From Methanoregula sp. UBA154 (GTDB lineage Archaea > Halobacteriota > Methanomicrobia > Methanomicrobiales > Methanospirillaceae), in NCBI GenBank assembly GCA_002502245.1, contig DAPW01000015.1, positions 169,333-233,332 on the forward strand: a stretch of 64,000 bases of DNA, given 5' to 3'. Position 1 is the stretch's first letter. Every line of letters begins with the position of its first letter. Below the pieces are notes generated by a model. That model saw only the letters and a program-made list of their open reading frames with translations, was not told the DNA's origin and ran no database searches. The translations under genes and the position numbers were made by a program. Positions 27,525 through 36,578 of the stretch are shown in pieces.

Positions 27525-28106
27525 GTGAAACATGCCCAGGAACCTACCTATTCCTTTGTCATCCTGACCCTCGTTCTTATCCTTGTCAATACCGCGCTCG
27601 CATGGCTCTCGGTGAAGTTTATCCCGGCCGGCACCGGCGATATTGCCCTTGTCTATATCGCGGTTGCCTTCATGATCCTGTTCGCACTCTGGTTTGGTGC
27701 CTACGGGGTGATTGCAGCCTACGTCGGGACGCTTTTCGCCGGTGTCCTCACCACGGAAAGCCTCCTGCAGCACCCGGAGGTCGCCGCAATCTGGGCGGTT
27801 GCCGGCCTCCTGCAGGCGCTCATCCCGCTCGTTGCCGCCCGGATATTTGAGATCGATCTCACCCTTGCACACCGGCGGGACTGGACGATTATCCTCCTCT
27901 TTGCCGTTCTGATCAACAATGTTGTCGGGGCCGCATGGGGGGCGTTTACCCTCTCGTTTCTCGGGCCGGTGGATGTCGTCGGGGCCTTTTCCACCTGGCT
28001 TGCCGGCAACATCATCATCACCCTCCTGGTCGTGCCGCTGGCGCTCCGCTTCCTGACGGAAAAGGTCAGCACGTCAAAACTGTTTGTCAGGCATTACTGG
28101 GATTAA
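27525..28106 (+). CDS. Six-helix integral membrane protein, MASE1/ECF-S-like
   Basis: A 193-residue protein made almost entirely of hydrophobic helices (about six). The pattern of short helices with FGAYGVIAAYVGTLFAGVL and a loop ending FSTWLAGNIIITLLVVPLALRF resembles MASE1 sensory domains and substrate-binding (S) components of ECF transporters, where the last helices carry WLAGN; I cannot decide between them. No signalling domain is attached. The start is GTG 27525, supported by GAAGGTGA seven nt upstream. No partner ATPase genes are nearby. It is divergent from the P-type ATPase. Confidence 0.7.
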   Translation: MKHAQEPTYSFVILTLVLILVNTALAWLSVKFIPAGTGDIALVYIAVAFMILFALWFGAYGVIAAYVGTLFAGVLTTESLLQHPEVAAIWAVAGLLQALIPLVAARIFEIDLTLAHRRDWTIILLFAVLINNVVGAAWGAFTLSFLGPVDVVGAFSTWLAGNIIITLLVVPLALRFLTEKVSTSKLFVRHYWD

Positions 28107-28338
28107 CCCCCGCGTTTTTTCCCGGCTTCTGCATCCGGCTGGTTCATGGTAGCGGCACCCGGTACAGCATGTACGCGCCGGCCATGATCCCACAACAGTC
28201 CTGCCAGGGGCCCCCGGTCAGAAAGGCAGACCATCTCCCGGTGGCTGCACCAGTCAGGCTTCCTGCGGAAAGAGCAGATGCCGCGGCCCGGGCATGCACC
28301 TTTATCAATTTTTGTACATATCTCTATCTGGTGAATTC

Positions 28339-29007
28339 ATGAAAATCATTGGTATCAACGCGAGTCCCAAGGGGGACAAGAGCCAGACCCGCCGGCTGGT
28401 GACGGGCGTGCTTGAGGGCGCCCGGCAGGCGGGGGCGGATGTGACGTTCATCGATATCTGCAGCCTTGACATTGCCTACTGCACGGCATGCGGGACCTGC
28501 TATGCGAAAGGCGAGTGCGTGCATGACGATGATTACCCGCTGCTCTTTGAGAAGATGATGGATGCGGACGGTATTGTGCTCGGTTCGCCGAATTATATCA
28601 ATGCGGTGACTGCCCAGCTGAAGACCATGCTCGACCGGATGGCGGATGCGATCCACTGCCAGTCATTTTCGGGCAAGTATGGCTGCGCTGTCTGTACGGC
28701 CGGGGGTTCGTATGCGGACGAGGTCGCCGATTACATGAACATGACGCTGTTACATCTCGGGGCAACCACGGTCGGAAAAGTTGCGGTCAATGTCGGTGCC
28801 GACCCGAACGCGATTGCCGTCGGGGAGAAGCAGGCAAAGGAGCTGGGCAGGAAGCTTGCAGGGGCGATAAAGACGAAATGGAAGGACCCTGTGCAAGAGA
28901 AGCACCACGAGGAGCGCAGGGAATATTTCAAGCGCCTCATATCGTTCAACAAGGATCTCTGGGTGCACGAGTACGAGTACTGGAAGGGACTGGGCGAGCT
29001 GAAATAA
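28339..29007 (+). CDS. Iron-sulfur flavoprotein / NADPH-dependent FMN reductase family protein
   Basis: A 222-residue flavodoxin-fold protein. The FMN phosphate loop is at the N terminus (GINASPKGDKSQTRRL), and the compact cysteine motif CTACGTCYAKGEC (about residues 49-61) is that of the archaeal iron-sulfur flavoproteins that hold a [4Fe-4S] cluster and FMN. GSPNYINAVTAQLKTMLDR is the second FMN-binding segment. Relatives in methanogens move electrons between ferredoxin, flavin and O2 or H2O2. The C-terminal 40 residues are a charged helical extension. The start ATG 28339 is preceded by GGTGAATTC. It appears to be a single gene. Confidence 0.87.
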   Translation: MKIIGINASPKGDKSQTRRLVTGVLEGARQAGADVTFIDICSLDIAYCTACGTCYAKGECVHDDDYPLLFEKMMDADGIVLGSPNYINAVTAQLKTMLDRMADAIHCQSFSGKYGCAVCTAGGSYADEVADYMNMTLLHLGATTVGKVAVNVGADPNAIAVGEKQAKELGRKLAGAIKTKWKDPVQEKHHEERREYFKRLISFNKDLWVHEYEYWKGLGELK

Positions 29008-29344
29008 TCCTTTTTCCCGGTTCCGGCAGGACGTATCGTGCCAGATACAGTGAACCAAGGGGAGAAATCCGTTTCCCTGCCATGTTTTATGGAAAAACGC
29101 TTATGAGTGCAAGAAAAATCTGATGCGGGGACACCTCTGGTAATCGTTGCCTGTTTCTGCATAGGGGAGCCCTACTGTTCTCCCGGAGGGGAATACAACC
29201 CATCGCAAGGCACCCCGATGCGCTCACCGTCGTAAACCTGTGAACACTTTCGTGAAACGAAGGTTCTCCGCAGACAAAAAAAGGAGAGTCCGGCCGGCAG
29301 TTGTGATGACCCCTTCTCCCGTTCCCTTTGAGCCGGCAAAAAAA
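29008..29344. other. Intergenic region between convergent genes
   Basis: No gene is seen. CCTTTTTCCC just after the flavoprotein stop is a weak plus-strand terminator. Seven T on the minus strand at 29339-29345 follow the secreted-protein gene. The middle (29160-29240) has GC-rich inverted segments (for example GGGGAGCCC..CTCCCGGAGGGG). Confidence 0.4.
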
Positions 29345-30145
29345 TTACCTTGTCCGGCTGCGCTGTACAAGGAATATTGCAATGGCTGCTGTCGCGAGCG
29401 TTATCGCTGCCGAGGCCCCTGGCAGGCCCTGTTTGGTGGGAATGGATGCAGGCGCTGGTGTCGGCGTCGGGGTCAGGCCCGAATCCGGATCGACGCCCGG
29501 CAGGCAGTCCGGGTCGATCTTCCCGTCCGGGACCCCGTCGCAGATACCGTCACTGCCTCCTGACGGGCAGTCCTCCGGGCAGAATATCAGATTCTCCCCG
29601 GCATCGCAGATACCGTTCGGGATGCAGGAGACCCGGATGTTCGTCATGGCTGATTCGACCTGGTTGCCGTACTCGTCGGTGAGCAGCGCCGCCGTGAACG
29701 CGACCATCCCCACGGCATCCGGCTTTACCCGGTAGGTGATGGTCTGGGTTGATCCGGGCTCAAGAATCAGGTCCCACGAGTAATAGGGGATCCTCATTGC
29801 TTCATAGTTGTGGTACTTTACCGGGATGGAATCAGGATACACCAGCCCGGGCCGCTGGTCTTCGGCCAGCCGTGCCCGCACCCGTTCGTTCCCCCGGTTG
29901 GAGACCTTCAGGGAGATGGTGATCACCGATGCCGGTGTTGTATTCCCCGGGTGGGTGCGTTCGACTGCAAGGCTGGTCACGTGAGCCGGGGTCTGGGGAT
30001 TTTCCTCGATGCTTTCAGCGATCGTTACATTTGCTCCCGCCGAGAGGTTCGCAGGCAGCCCGTCTTTGAACAGCGATATGGCAGATGCCGTACCACCGAG
30101 CATCATAAGGGCGAGAATAACCAGCAGGAATTTTTTGAGCGTCAT
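29345..30145 (-). CDS. Secreted protein with Ca-binding-like loops and C-terminal anchor
   Basis: A 266-residue exported protein: signal peptide (about 1-22), a beta-sandwich domain (about 60-165) rich in NRGNERVRARL-type strands, then a Cys/Asp-rich segment (CIPNGICDAGENLIFCPEDC and DGICDGVPDGKIDPDC) whose DxDxDG-like loops suggest calcium binding. A Thr/Pro linker and a C-terminal membrane helix followed by RSRTR complete it, so it is surface-anchored. Its ATG overlaps the stop of the upstream transglutaminase-like gene (ATGA at 30142-30145), so the two are translationally coupled and probably work together. No family name can be given. Confidence 0.75.
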   Translation of the reverse strand: MTLKKFLLVILALMMLGGTASAISLFKDGLPANLSAGANVTIAESIEENPQTPAHVTSLAVERTHPGNTTPASVITISLKVSNRGNERVRARLAEDQRPGLVYPDSIPVKYHNYEAMRIPYYSWDLILEPGSTQTITYRVKPDAVGMVAFTAALLTDEYGNQVESAMTNIRVSCIPNGICDAGENLIFCPEDCPSGGSDGICDGVPDGKIDPDCLPGVDPDSGLTPTPTPAPASIPTKQGLPGASAAITLATAAIAIFLVQRSRTR

Positions 30146-33006
30146 CGTGCTATCCCCTCACAGGAGTAGATATTGTTGTTTGACGGACAGCGGCCGGTAC
30201 TCTGGGAATAATAATCGTTCGAACAACCCTGGTCCATCTTCGTGCAGTAGTTATACCACGCGACAGCATAGCCGGAAGCGTTGTAGATATCGGGGTACCC
30301 TGTGCCTCCGAAGATCTCGCCGCCGCGGTTGCCGACCGTGTCAACATAGTGGAATTTCGTCTCGCCCGGGAACCGGAGGAGGTTGTAACCATGCCCCACC
30401 CCGTTTACCGAGAAGACATCGTCTTTGCTGTACCCGATCTTGCGGAGGAAGGTAGTGAGGGCAAATGAATAGTCCACACAGGTACCGGTCGAGAGGCGGT
30501 TGATGCTCGCGTGGGCGGGGACGTCCGCGAAACTGTCGCTGTTGCTCTTGTAATTCGAGTCCGAATTCCAGTATCCATTTTTACCGTATTTCCCGAAGAT
30601 CCAGGCATCATAGTACTCGCACCGGTGCCCGCCCATCGCAAAGTCCGGACGGTATTCAGGATTTGGGTCGCAGCTGGCAACGGTCCCCATCTCCCATGCA
30701 GGGGGGTTCACGCGCCAGTAGGAGCAGGTGTCGGGGCAGTTTTTGTCGATCCCGGCACAGCAGATCTCGCCGTGGAAATAGCCCTGCATATACGCATGGC
30801 ATGACCCGAAAGCGTGGATCACGTAGTGCGTAAGGGCACGTTTGTAGGTGGTGGGGTTATAATTCGTGTCAATGCCGCTTTCTGCCCGTGCAAGGCCGCA
30901 GGCACAGACCTTTTCGGCAGCCCTCGTGCCCGTGTACCGCGTGCCATAGTCGTTATGTTCGGCACAGGTGATGGCATCGCGGATGATGTAGTCCAGGTTG
31001 GGATCACAGACCTCAATAAGATCGCAGGAATCTGACTCGGTGTTCATGCCGATGGTTGGCCCGTCGCTCGTTGGCCAGGCATGGGAGCACGGGGTATCTG
31101 AAGGGGCCCATTTTGCGCCCGTGGAACACGCGGCGCATGGCGGACAGTAGCTGCCGCCGCAGTCAGTCCCGGTCTCGTCCCGGTCCTGGACATTGTTATC
31201 GCAGGTGAAGGTGAAGTTCCACGTCACCTCAAGGCAGTTGTTCAGCTCCCCGCTCGGTGCCGGTGTGATCTCGTCAACGGCATTCCCCCGGTCTGCACAG
31301 ACAACAACCCGGTTGTCGGGATATTCCGGGGACCATGCATCGCGGAAGGTCAGTGTCTCTGATTCCCCGGGACCAAGTGCCGGTACATAACTGGTTCCCC
31401 AGTCATGGTAATTGATATTCAGGCTGGTTGTGGATCCCGGAGCCGCGGCAGTTCCCTGGTTCCGGATAGTATATTTAATGTCATATTGACGGCAGGGTGG
31501 GGCGCACTCGTAAAAGACACTACTGATAACCAGATCCGCCTTCGGTGCAACCGGCACCGGTACAGCCGTGCAGGTCATCGGGATCTCATAGCCGTTGTTG
31601 GTCTCGTCCATCTCTGCCGCCCTCCCGTCATGGTCGGCCACAATCCGGAGGTTGTCGGAAGCGCCCGAACAGTCCCGCATGGAATAATTCCACCAGAACT
31701 CCCGCTCCCGGGATTCTTCGGGTGCAAGGCGGTCAATACCGTCCTGGATGCGGTACACCCCGTCAATGAACAGGCCGGTCTCGGTGAACGGGGTGTATTC
31801 CTTTCCCTGGTTCCTGATCTCGTACCCGATCTTATACTGGTAATCCCCCATGGGTGTCATCCAGGAGCGGCGGATGACGAGGTCGGGGCGCGAATCTGAT
31901 GACGGGCTTACGGCGCAGTTCCAGGTCACGCTCAGCGCATTGTTTGACTCGTCCTGCTCGATGAGCGTGTCGGAAGGATCAATGACCACCCGGACCGTGT
32001 CCGATGTCCCGGAACAGATGCCGGTGTACCCGAACTGCCCTTCCCATCCCCCGTCTCTCGTTGTTGCTGCCGTGGCCGTTGTCGTGGAGACCCATGCCCC
32101 GTCAATGAAGAGCCGGGCTTCGGTCGAGAGTGCTCCTGAGGTGTTTCGGCTCCGCATCCGGAAGCGGATGTTTTCAAGCGGCGTGTAGGCGCGGGTGCTG
32201 TAGGTAAAATTACTCTCCCCCGCGTGCCAGATCTCCAGCAACGCGAGGTCAGGCACGATTGTCACTGCAGGGCAGGCATACTCACGCTGGCGGGCATTGT
32301 TTGTTTCATCAGATTCGGCAACAACACCCGCAATATCCGCGATGGCACCGAACAGGTCGGCGCTTCCCGTGCAGGCCCTGCTGACAGGAAAGGTCTCGAA
32401 CCGGGATTCACCGGGGTTCAGCGCTGCAACGGCATCCTCCCCGACCTGCACCCCGTCAAGAAAGAGCCGGGTGGTGCTGGCACCGGCCACACCGTCACCC
32501 CGGTTCCGGATGATATACCGGAACTCGCGGTATGACGGCCAGGCCTCGGTGTAGACGTCATCGATGACAAGGTCCGGAGTCCCGGAAGGGGGAAGCGGTG
32601 TCGGGGTGGTCGTCGTAACTGCCGGTACAGCAAAACAATACCTGAAGTTCTGCAGGTTGTCATAGCCGCAGGGTCTCTTCTCGAGCGGACAGGCGCTGTA
32701 GCCTTTCGCCTTTGCGTCGGCAACCGCCAGACAGGTGCAGCCGGACGGACATTTGACGAGGGACGGTGTCGTTGTTGTGACAACCGGTTTCTCGTAACAG
32801 AACTTCGGGATCTGGGCTTTCAGGGTCGATTCGTACCCGCAGATGATCTGCTTCCCCCCGCAGAGGGTGGTGTATCCCCCTTCCTTGGCCTCGCTGGCTC
32901 CTAGGCAGGCACAGGTGCCGGGACAGTCAGCTCCCGCTGCAGGTATCATGATGAGAACGAGCAGCAGCCCTGCTGCAGCCATCAGTCGTATCCATGGAAA
33001 CGTCAC
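30142..33006 (-). CDS. Large secreted protein: Cys-rich modules, four CARDB repeats and transglutaminase-like domain
   Basis: A 954-residue exported protein. After a signal peptide come two Cys-rich modules (CPGTCACL..CGYES and CPSGCTCL..CGYDN) separated by Thr/Pro linkers, then four CARDB-type adhesion repeats (about 140-600), each with a 'PDLVI..' start and an 'E.NN' end. The C-terminal domain resembles transglutaminase/papain-like folds: Cys843 in GTCVDYS, His872 in GVGHGYN and Asp889 in FHYVDT form the expected triad, so it may be an active cysteine protease or cross-linking enzyme. Start GTG 33006 has GGGAGG at a good distance. It is coupled by a 4-nt overlap to the anchored protein downstream. 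Confidence 0.83.
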   Translation of the reverse strand: MTFPWIRLMAAAGLLLVLIMIPAAGADCPGTCACLGASEAKEGGYTTLCGGKQIICGYESTLKAQIPKFCYEKPVVTTTTPSLVKCPSGCTCLAVADAKAKGYSACPLEKRPCGYDNLQNFRYCFAVPAVTTTTPTPLPPSGTPDLVIDDVYTEAWPSYREFRYIIRNRGDGVAGASTTRLFLDGVQVGEDAVAALNPGESRFETFPVSRACTGSADLFGAIADIAGVVAESDETNNARQREYACPAVTIVPDLALLEIWHAGESNFTYSTRAYTPLENIRFRMRSRNTSGALSTEARLFIDGAWVSTTTATAATTRDGGWEGQFGYTGICSGTSDTVRVVIDPSDTLIEQDESNNALSVTWNCAVSPSSDSRPDLVIRRSWMTPMGDYQYKIGYEIRNQGKEYTPFTETGLFIDGVYRIQDGIDRLAPEESREREFWWNYSMRDCSGASDNLRIVADHDGRAAEMDETNNGYEIPMTCTAVPVPVAPKADLVISSVFYECAPPCRQYDIKYTIRNQGTAAAPGSTTSLNINYHDWGTSYVPALGPGESETLTFRDAWSPEYPDNRVVVCADRGNAVDEITPAPSGELNNCLEVTWNFTFTCDNNVQDRDETGTDCGGSYCPPCAACSTGAKWAPSDTPCSHAWPTSDGPTIGMNTESDSCDLIEVCDPNLDYIIRDAITCAEHNDYGTRYTGTRAAEKVCACGLARAESGIDTNYNPTTYKRALTHYVIHAFGSCHAYMQGYFHGEICCAGIDKNCPDTCSYWRVNPPAWEMGTVASCDPNPEYRPDFAMGGHRCEYYDAWIFGKYGKNGYWNSDSNYKSNSDSFADVPAHASINRLSTGTCVDYSFALTTFLRKIGYSKDDVFSVNGVGHGYNLLRFPGETKFHYVDTVGNRGGEIFGGTGYPDIYNASGYAVAWYNYCTKMDQGCSNDYYSQSTGRCPSNNNIYSCEGIAR

Positions 33007-33188
33007 ACATATTCCTCCCACATCAGCGATTGGTTCGGTGATGGCAAGGGCTGCGCCGTAGGGGGGAGCGATTCCCGGCACACGGGAACCCTGGGAGATC
33101 ATCGGAAGAACGGGAATGACTGGAACGCCGGAATATCCGGTGGGAACAGCTCAGCGGTGCGGAACCTTACATGAAACCAATCACAATC

Positions 33189-33434
33189 TCATGATAAAAA
33201 TGTTGTCGCTGAGTAACTCACGTTGGGAACGTATTGCCGCCCCTGTGGTGCTGTCCTGACGAACCGGTTTTTCTCTGTGCGTACCAGATCGTTCATGACC
33301 TCATCGCAGGCCTGGCCGGCTCCGCGTAACCCGGATATCTCTTTTTCGGTATACGTGCATACGGGGACATTCTCTCCCGTGCATTCCCGGGACAGGGCAG
33401 TGTCGTGCATGATAGAAATCTGCCCTCTGTTCAT
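33189..33434 (-). CDS. Possible small protein coupled to ilvA
   Basis: An 81-residue frame whose ATG overlaps the stop codon of the threonine dehydratase gene in the form ATGA, the same coupling seen elsewhere in this window. The sequence is unremarkable and soluble, with a helical middle (SGLRGAGQACDEVMNDLV). No family is recognised and the ribosome binding site AGGA is only one base away from the ATG, so re-initiation would be required. It may be chance. Confidence 0.35.
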   Translation of the reverse strand: MNRGQISIMHDTALSRECTGENVPVCTYTEKEISGLRGAGQACDEVMNDLVRTEKNRFVRTAPQGRQYVPNVSYSATTFLS

Positions 33435-34666
33435 TCCTGCACGTGCAGAACCGCGGTCTCTTCCGCTGTCTGTATCCGGTATCCCGCGTCCCGGATCGCG
33501 TTCTGAATCGATCCGGCATGCTCCCGCCCCCGGGTCTCGAGCTCGACCTCCACCCGTGCCATCATGACCGGCACTTCCCCCTCACCAAATGTGTGGTCGA
33601 TATGGAGGATATTGCCCCCTTGCTCAGCAACAATGGATAGGAGTTCTGCAAGCGCCCCGGGCCGGTCTTCGAGTAGCACGGAGAACCGCAAAATCCTCCC
33701 CTGCCGGGCCATGGACTGCCGGACAATCCGGAAGAACTGGGCGGAATCGACATTTCCCCCGCTGATCACGAGCACCACGGTGCTCCCTTTGGGTACGCCG
33801 ACAGAACCGTTCAGGAGTGCAGCGAGCGGGGCAGCCCCGGCACCTTCGGCCACCACGTGCTTGCGCTCGAGTAAGAGCAGCATCGCGTCTGCAATCTCTT
33901 CCTCTGTTGCGAGCACGACCTGGTCGACGAGTTCCTGCAGGATCGGGAAGGTCCGGCTCCCGCACTCTGCAACGCGAATCCCGTCAGCAATCGTTGGCCT
34001 TGCTGTGACCCGTACAGGGGAACCCGCCGCGATTGCTTCCAATGCCGAGGGGCAGGCGGCTGCCTGAATCCCGATGATGCGGATCGCCGGTTTCAGTGCT
34101 TTTGCCGCGGCCGCGATGCCGGCGATGAGCCCGCCACCCCCGACCGGCACCATGATCAGGTCCGTTTCCGGGAGATCGTCCAGGATCTCCGTGCCGATGG
34201 TGCCCTGCCCGGCGATCACCTCGTCATCGTCATACGGGTGGATGAACAGCCGCCCCTCCCGTGCCAGTTCCCCTGCCCGCCCGATACTCTCCTCAAGGGA
34301 TGAACCGGAGATGACCACATCCGCGCCATAGCCCCGCGTCGCCTCCTGCTTGGAGATGGATGCCCACGATGGCATGACAATGGTGGACCTCACGCCTGCT
34401 GCACGGGCTGCAACAACCACCCCCTGCGCGTGGTTACCGGCAGACGCAGCAACCACGCCATGCTCCCGGACTGCCGGGCAGTTTAAGAGGATCTTGTTGG
34501 TTGCTCCCCGTACCTTGAACGACCCGGCCTTCTGGAGCGTCTCCAGTTTGAGAAATACACGGGCCCCGGTCAGGGTGGAGATGGTCGGGGAATATACCAG
34601 CGGAGTGCGGATGACATGCGGGGCAATCCGCTGTTCCGCAGCCCGGATATCCACTAAGGAGACCAT
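33431..34666 (-). CDS. ilvA: Threonine ammonia-lyase (threonine dehydratase) with ACT domain
   Basis: A 411-residue PLP enzyme that converts threonine to 2-oxobutanoate and ammonia, feeding isoleucine synthesis or threonine breakdown. SFKVRGATNKI holds the PLP lysine (Lys51), SAGNHAQGV binds substrate (about 88-96), and VPVGGGGLIAG is the phosphate-binding glycine loop (about 175-185). The C-terminal 85 residues form one ACT domain (FSVLLEDRPGALAELLSIV), which allows amino-acid feedback; the length fits the short catabolic/archaeal form with one ACT rather than the E. coli biosynthetic form with two. ATG 34666. The cytosine deaminase-like gene stops 48 nt upstream. Confidence 0.9.
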   Translation of the reverse strand: MVSLVDIRAAEQRIAPHVIRTPLVYSPTISTLTGARVFLKLETLQKAGSFKVRGATNKILLNCPAVREHGVVAASAGNHAQGVVVAARAAGVRSTIVMPSWASISKQEATRGYGADVVISGSSLEESIGRAGELAREGRLFIHPYDDDEVIAGQGTIGTEILDDLPETDLIMVPVGGGGLIAGIAAAAKALKPAIRIIGIQAAACPSALEAIAAGSPVRVTARPTIADGIRVAECGSRTFPILQELVDQVVLATEEEIADAMLLLLERKHVVAEGAGAAPLAALLNGSVGVPKGSTVVLVISGGNVDSAQFFRIVRQSMARQGRILRFSVLLEDRPGALAELLSIVAEQGGNILHIDHTFGEGEVPVMMARVEVELETRGREHAGSIQNAIRDAGYRIQTAEETAVLHVQE

Positions 34667-34714
34667 GAAGGAAGAACCGCTCTCCGGCCATATGAGGATT
34701 GCGGCGGGACGGTC

Positions 34715-35149
34715 TCAGAGCTCCCCGATGTCCTCGTTCCAGAGCCGGGGGTTCTTCCGGATGAAATCGGCCATCATGCGGATGCACCCGGCATGGTTGA
34801 GGTCAATGACCTCCATACCGTGCTCCTCCATGAATTCCCGTGCCCCGGCAAAGTTCTGCGATTCGCCGGCAACCACTTTTTGTATCCCGAACTGGACCGC
34901 GGCACCCGCGCAGAGATAGCAGGGCATGAGGGTGGAATAGAGGACGGTATCGCGGTACGTCCCGATCCGGCCGGCGTTCCGGAGACAGTCGATCTCAGCG
35001 TGGATGACGGGGTCACCTTCCTGAACGCGGCGGTTGTGTCCCCTGCCAATGACCGTGTTCCCCCGCACCAGTACCGAGCCTATGGGAATTCCTCCTTCGG
35101 CGAGCCCCTGTTCTGCTTCAGCGATCGCTTCCTGCATGAATGGATCCAT
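34715..35149 (-). CDS. Nucleoside/cytosine deaminase family protein, yeast FCY1-like
   Basis: A 144-residue zinc deaminase. HAE (His50, Glu52) and PCYLC (Cys77, Cys80) supply the zinc ligands and proton shuttle. The N terminus EAEQGLAEGGIPIGSVLV, the GRGHNRRVQ segment and the last residues NPRLWNEDIGE closely follow yeast cytosine deaminase, which makes uracil from cytosine; yeast has HGE where this has HAE. Cytosine salvage is the likely role, though guanine or tRNA adenosine deamination cannot be excluded. The ATG at 35149 is preceded by GGAG at 7 nt, and the yeast-like N terminus starts there; the frame extends to 35269 without support. Confidence 0.85.
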   Translation of the reverse strand: MDPFMQEAIAEAEQGLAEGGIPIGSVLVRGNTVIGRGHNRRVQEGDPVIHAEIDCLRNAGRIGTYRDTVLYSTLMPCYLCAGAAVQFGIQKVVAGESQNFAGAREFMEEHGMEVIDLNHAGCIRMMADFIRKNPRLWNEDIGEL

Positions 35150-35514
35150 GGTGAATCTCCGTATGCTTGCATGTATGCTCATGGATAAAATAGGGTTTTC
35201 CGATCGGCCGGATCCTGGACCTCCGCTCTGGTAATGGCAGGGATGCACCAGTGACAACCCCCCAGGCAAACCGGCGCAGATAGTGAATCAGGTTTTCCGG
35301 AGATGGCGGGCAGCACGAATTTGGTCTGCCAATAGCTTTTCGGATAGACAGGACCGGTCCGGGAAGTACGGCAATCAGTATCCGGCAGAACCCCATGGGA
35401 TCCATGCCTTGGGCCTGAGAGGAACACGGTGGCTGGAAGCCGGACTATCGTTGTTTCTATCAATCACCTGCAGGAAAAGGGGGGTGATAAACGCGAGGAC
35501 ACCAGACTATACCC
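35150..35514. other. Intergenic region, no gene supported
   Basis: Located upstream of the deaminase gene and beyond the 3' end of the A+T-rich lipoprotein gene. The deaminase promoter must be here. I see no coding frame with a credible start and no repeat. Confidence 0.35.
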
Positions 35515-36345
35515 TCATGCCGGTTTGTCGGTCTGGACCAGTGCTTTCTGCCAGTCGGGATTATCATAGTTTGGATAGATCCCCTGAGCAGCAGAAAATG
35601 TTCCTTCTGCAATGTACCATCCGTTTGCTTCCCCGGAAATCGTTATTGAAAACTGATCTGAATATTGGTTTCCCATCCATGCATCATACTCCTGCTTCCA
35701 GGAATGATCATCCTTAATTTGAAACCAGATTTGAGTTTTTGTCTCAGGTGATGCAGAAAAAACTGCATAGACCATTGTTTTTTGGGTTACCGGCTGGTGA
35801 TTATATTTTAAGTTCCTTGGCCAGACCTCTGATGGTTCAGGCTTCTGCCAGAAAAAATTCATTTTTGGCATTATTACCGATTCGTTTCCTTCTGGATAGA
35901 GTGTGTATGTTGAAAATGCACTGGTTTCGGGTTGGACACGTACTTTTTTATTGACCGTGTAGTCCCAGACTTCGTCAATTTTAAACAGATTTCCGTCAGA
36001 TCGGATTATCACAAACCATGGGCTATATCCGTCCCATATAACAGCATTTGAAAGGTTCAGACCTTTCGGCGATTGAGTGAATGCAATAGTAACATTTCCT
36101 TTTTGAAAATCATCCGGGTTAAGCGGCGAGAGTCCTACCATCGGCCTGTTATCTTTAACTGGTAACGGAATGATAAATTTGGCATTCGTTATGGGGTGAT
36201 CAGACATTATTGTCAAATCGTACGTGTAATCAGATTGATACATACGGGGATCGACTGAATACATCACACACCCGGTACCAAATAAAAGTAACAACAATGA
36301 AATTGTCATTATAACTAATTGATTCAAACTTTTACCAGTTACCAT
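35515..36345 (-). CDS. Secreted lipoprotein of unknown family
   Basis: A 276-residue exported protein with a signal peptide ending in the lipobox LLFGTGC (Cys26). The mature part is a beta-rich, Trp/Tyr-containing domain (for example TYDLTIMSDHPITNAKFIIP and PVTQKTMVYAVFSASPETKT) with no recognised family. Codon use is visibly A+T-richer than in the flanking genes, like its divergent neighbour at 36579, which suggests that the two arrived together. Start ATG 36345 has no clear ribosome binding site but the signal peptide begins close by. Confidence 0.7.
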   Translation of the reverse strand: MVTGKSLNQLVIMTISLLLLLFGTGCVMYSVDPRMYQSDYTYDLTIMSDHPITNAKFIIPLPVKDNRPMVGLSPLNPDDFQKGNVTIAFTQSPKGLNLSNAVIWDGYSPWFVIIRSDGNLFKIDEVWDYTVNKKVRVQPETSAFSTYTLYPEGNESVIMPKMNFFWQKPEPSEVWPRNLKYNHQPVTQKTMVYAVFSASPETKTQIWFQIKDDHSWKQEYDAWMGNQYSDQFSITISGEANGWYIAEGTFSAAQGIYPNYDNPDWQKALVQTDKPA

Positions 36346-36440
36346 AAAACCTCGATGTTTCTATTCGGATAAACCTATTCTACCGCGATCTGTCACAATC
36401 CAACCCTTATTAAGCTGCTTCACTATCTGTTTCATTTCGT

Positions 36441-36461
36441 AATATTTAATATTTAATATTT
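36441..36461. repeat. Tandem heptamer AATATTT, three copies
   Basis: Three perfect copies of AATATTT in an A+T-rich region between two divergent genes. The stretch contains several TATA-like sequences and may be part of the shared promoter or an AT-rich bend. Confidence 0.7.
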
Positions 36462-36578
36462 AATAAGAAACAGCTATCTCTTGTAAAATTTATAAAAAAA
36501 CAAAGAAAAACATGCTGATATTAAAACAAGATGCATTCATCATTGATTTATATCGCTGTTTTCAGGAGTTGAACTTGA

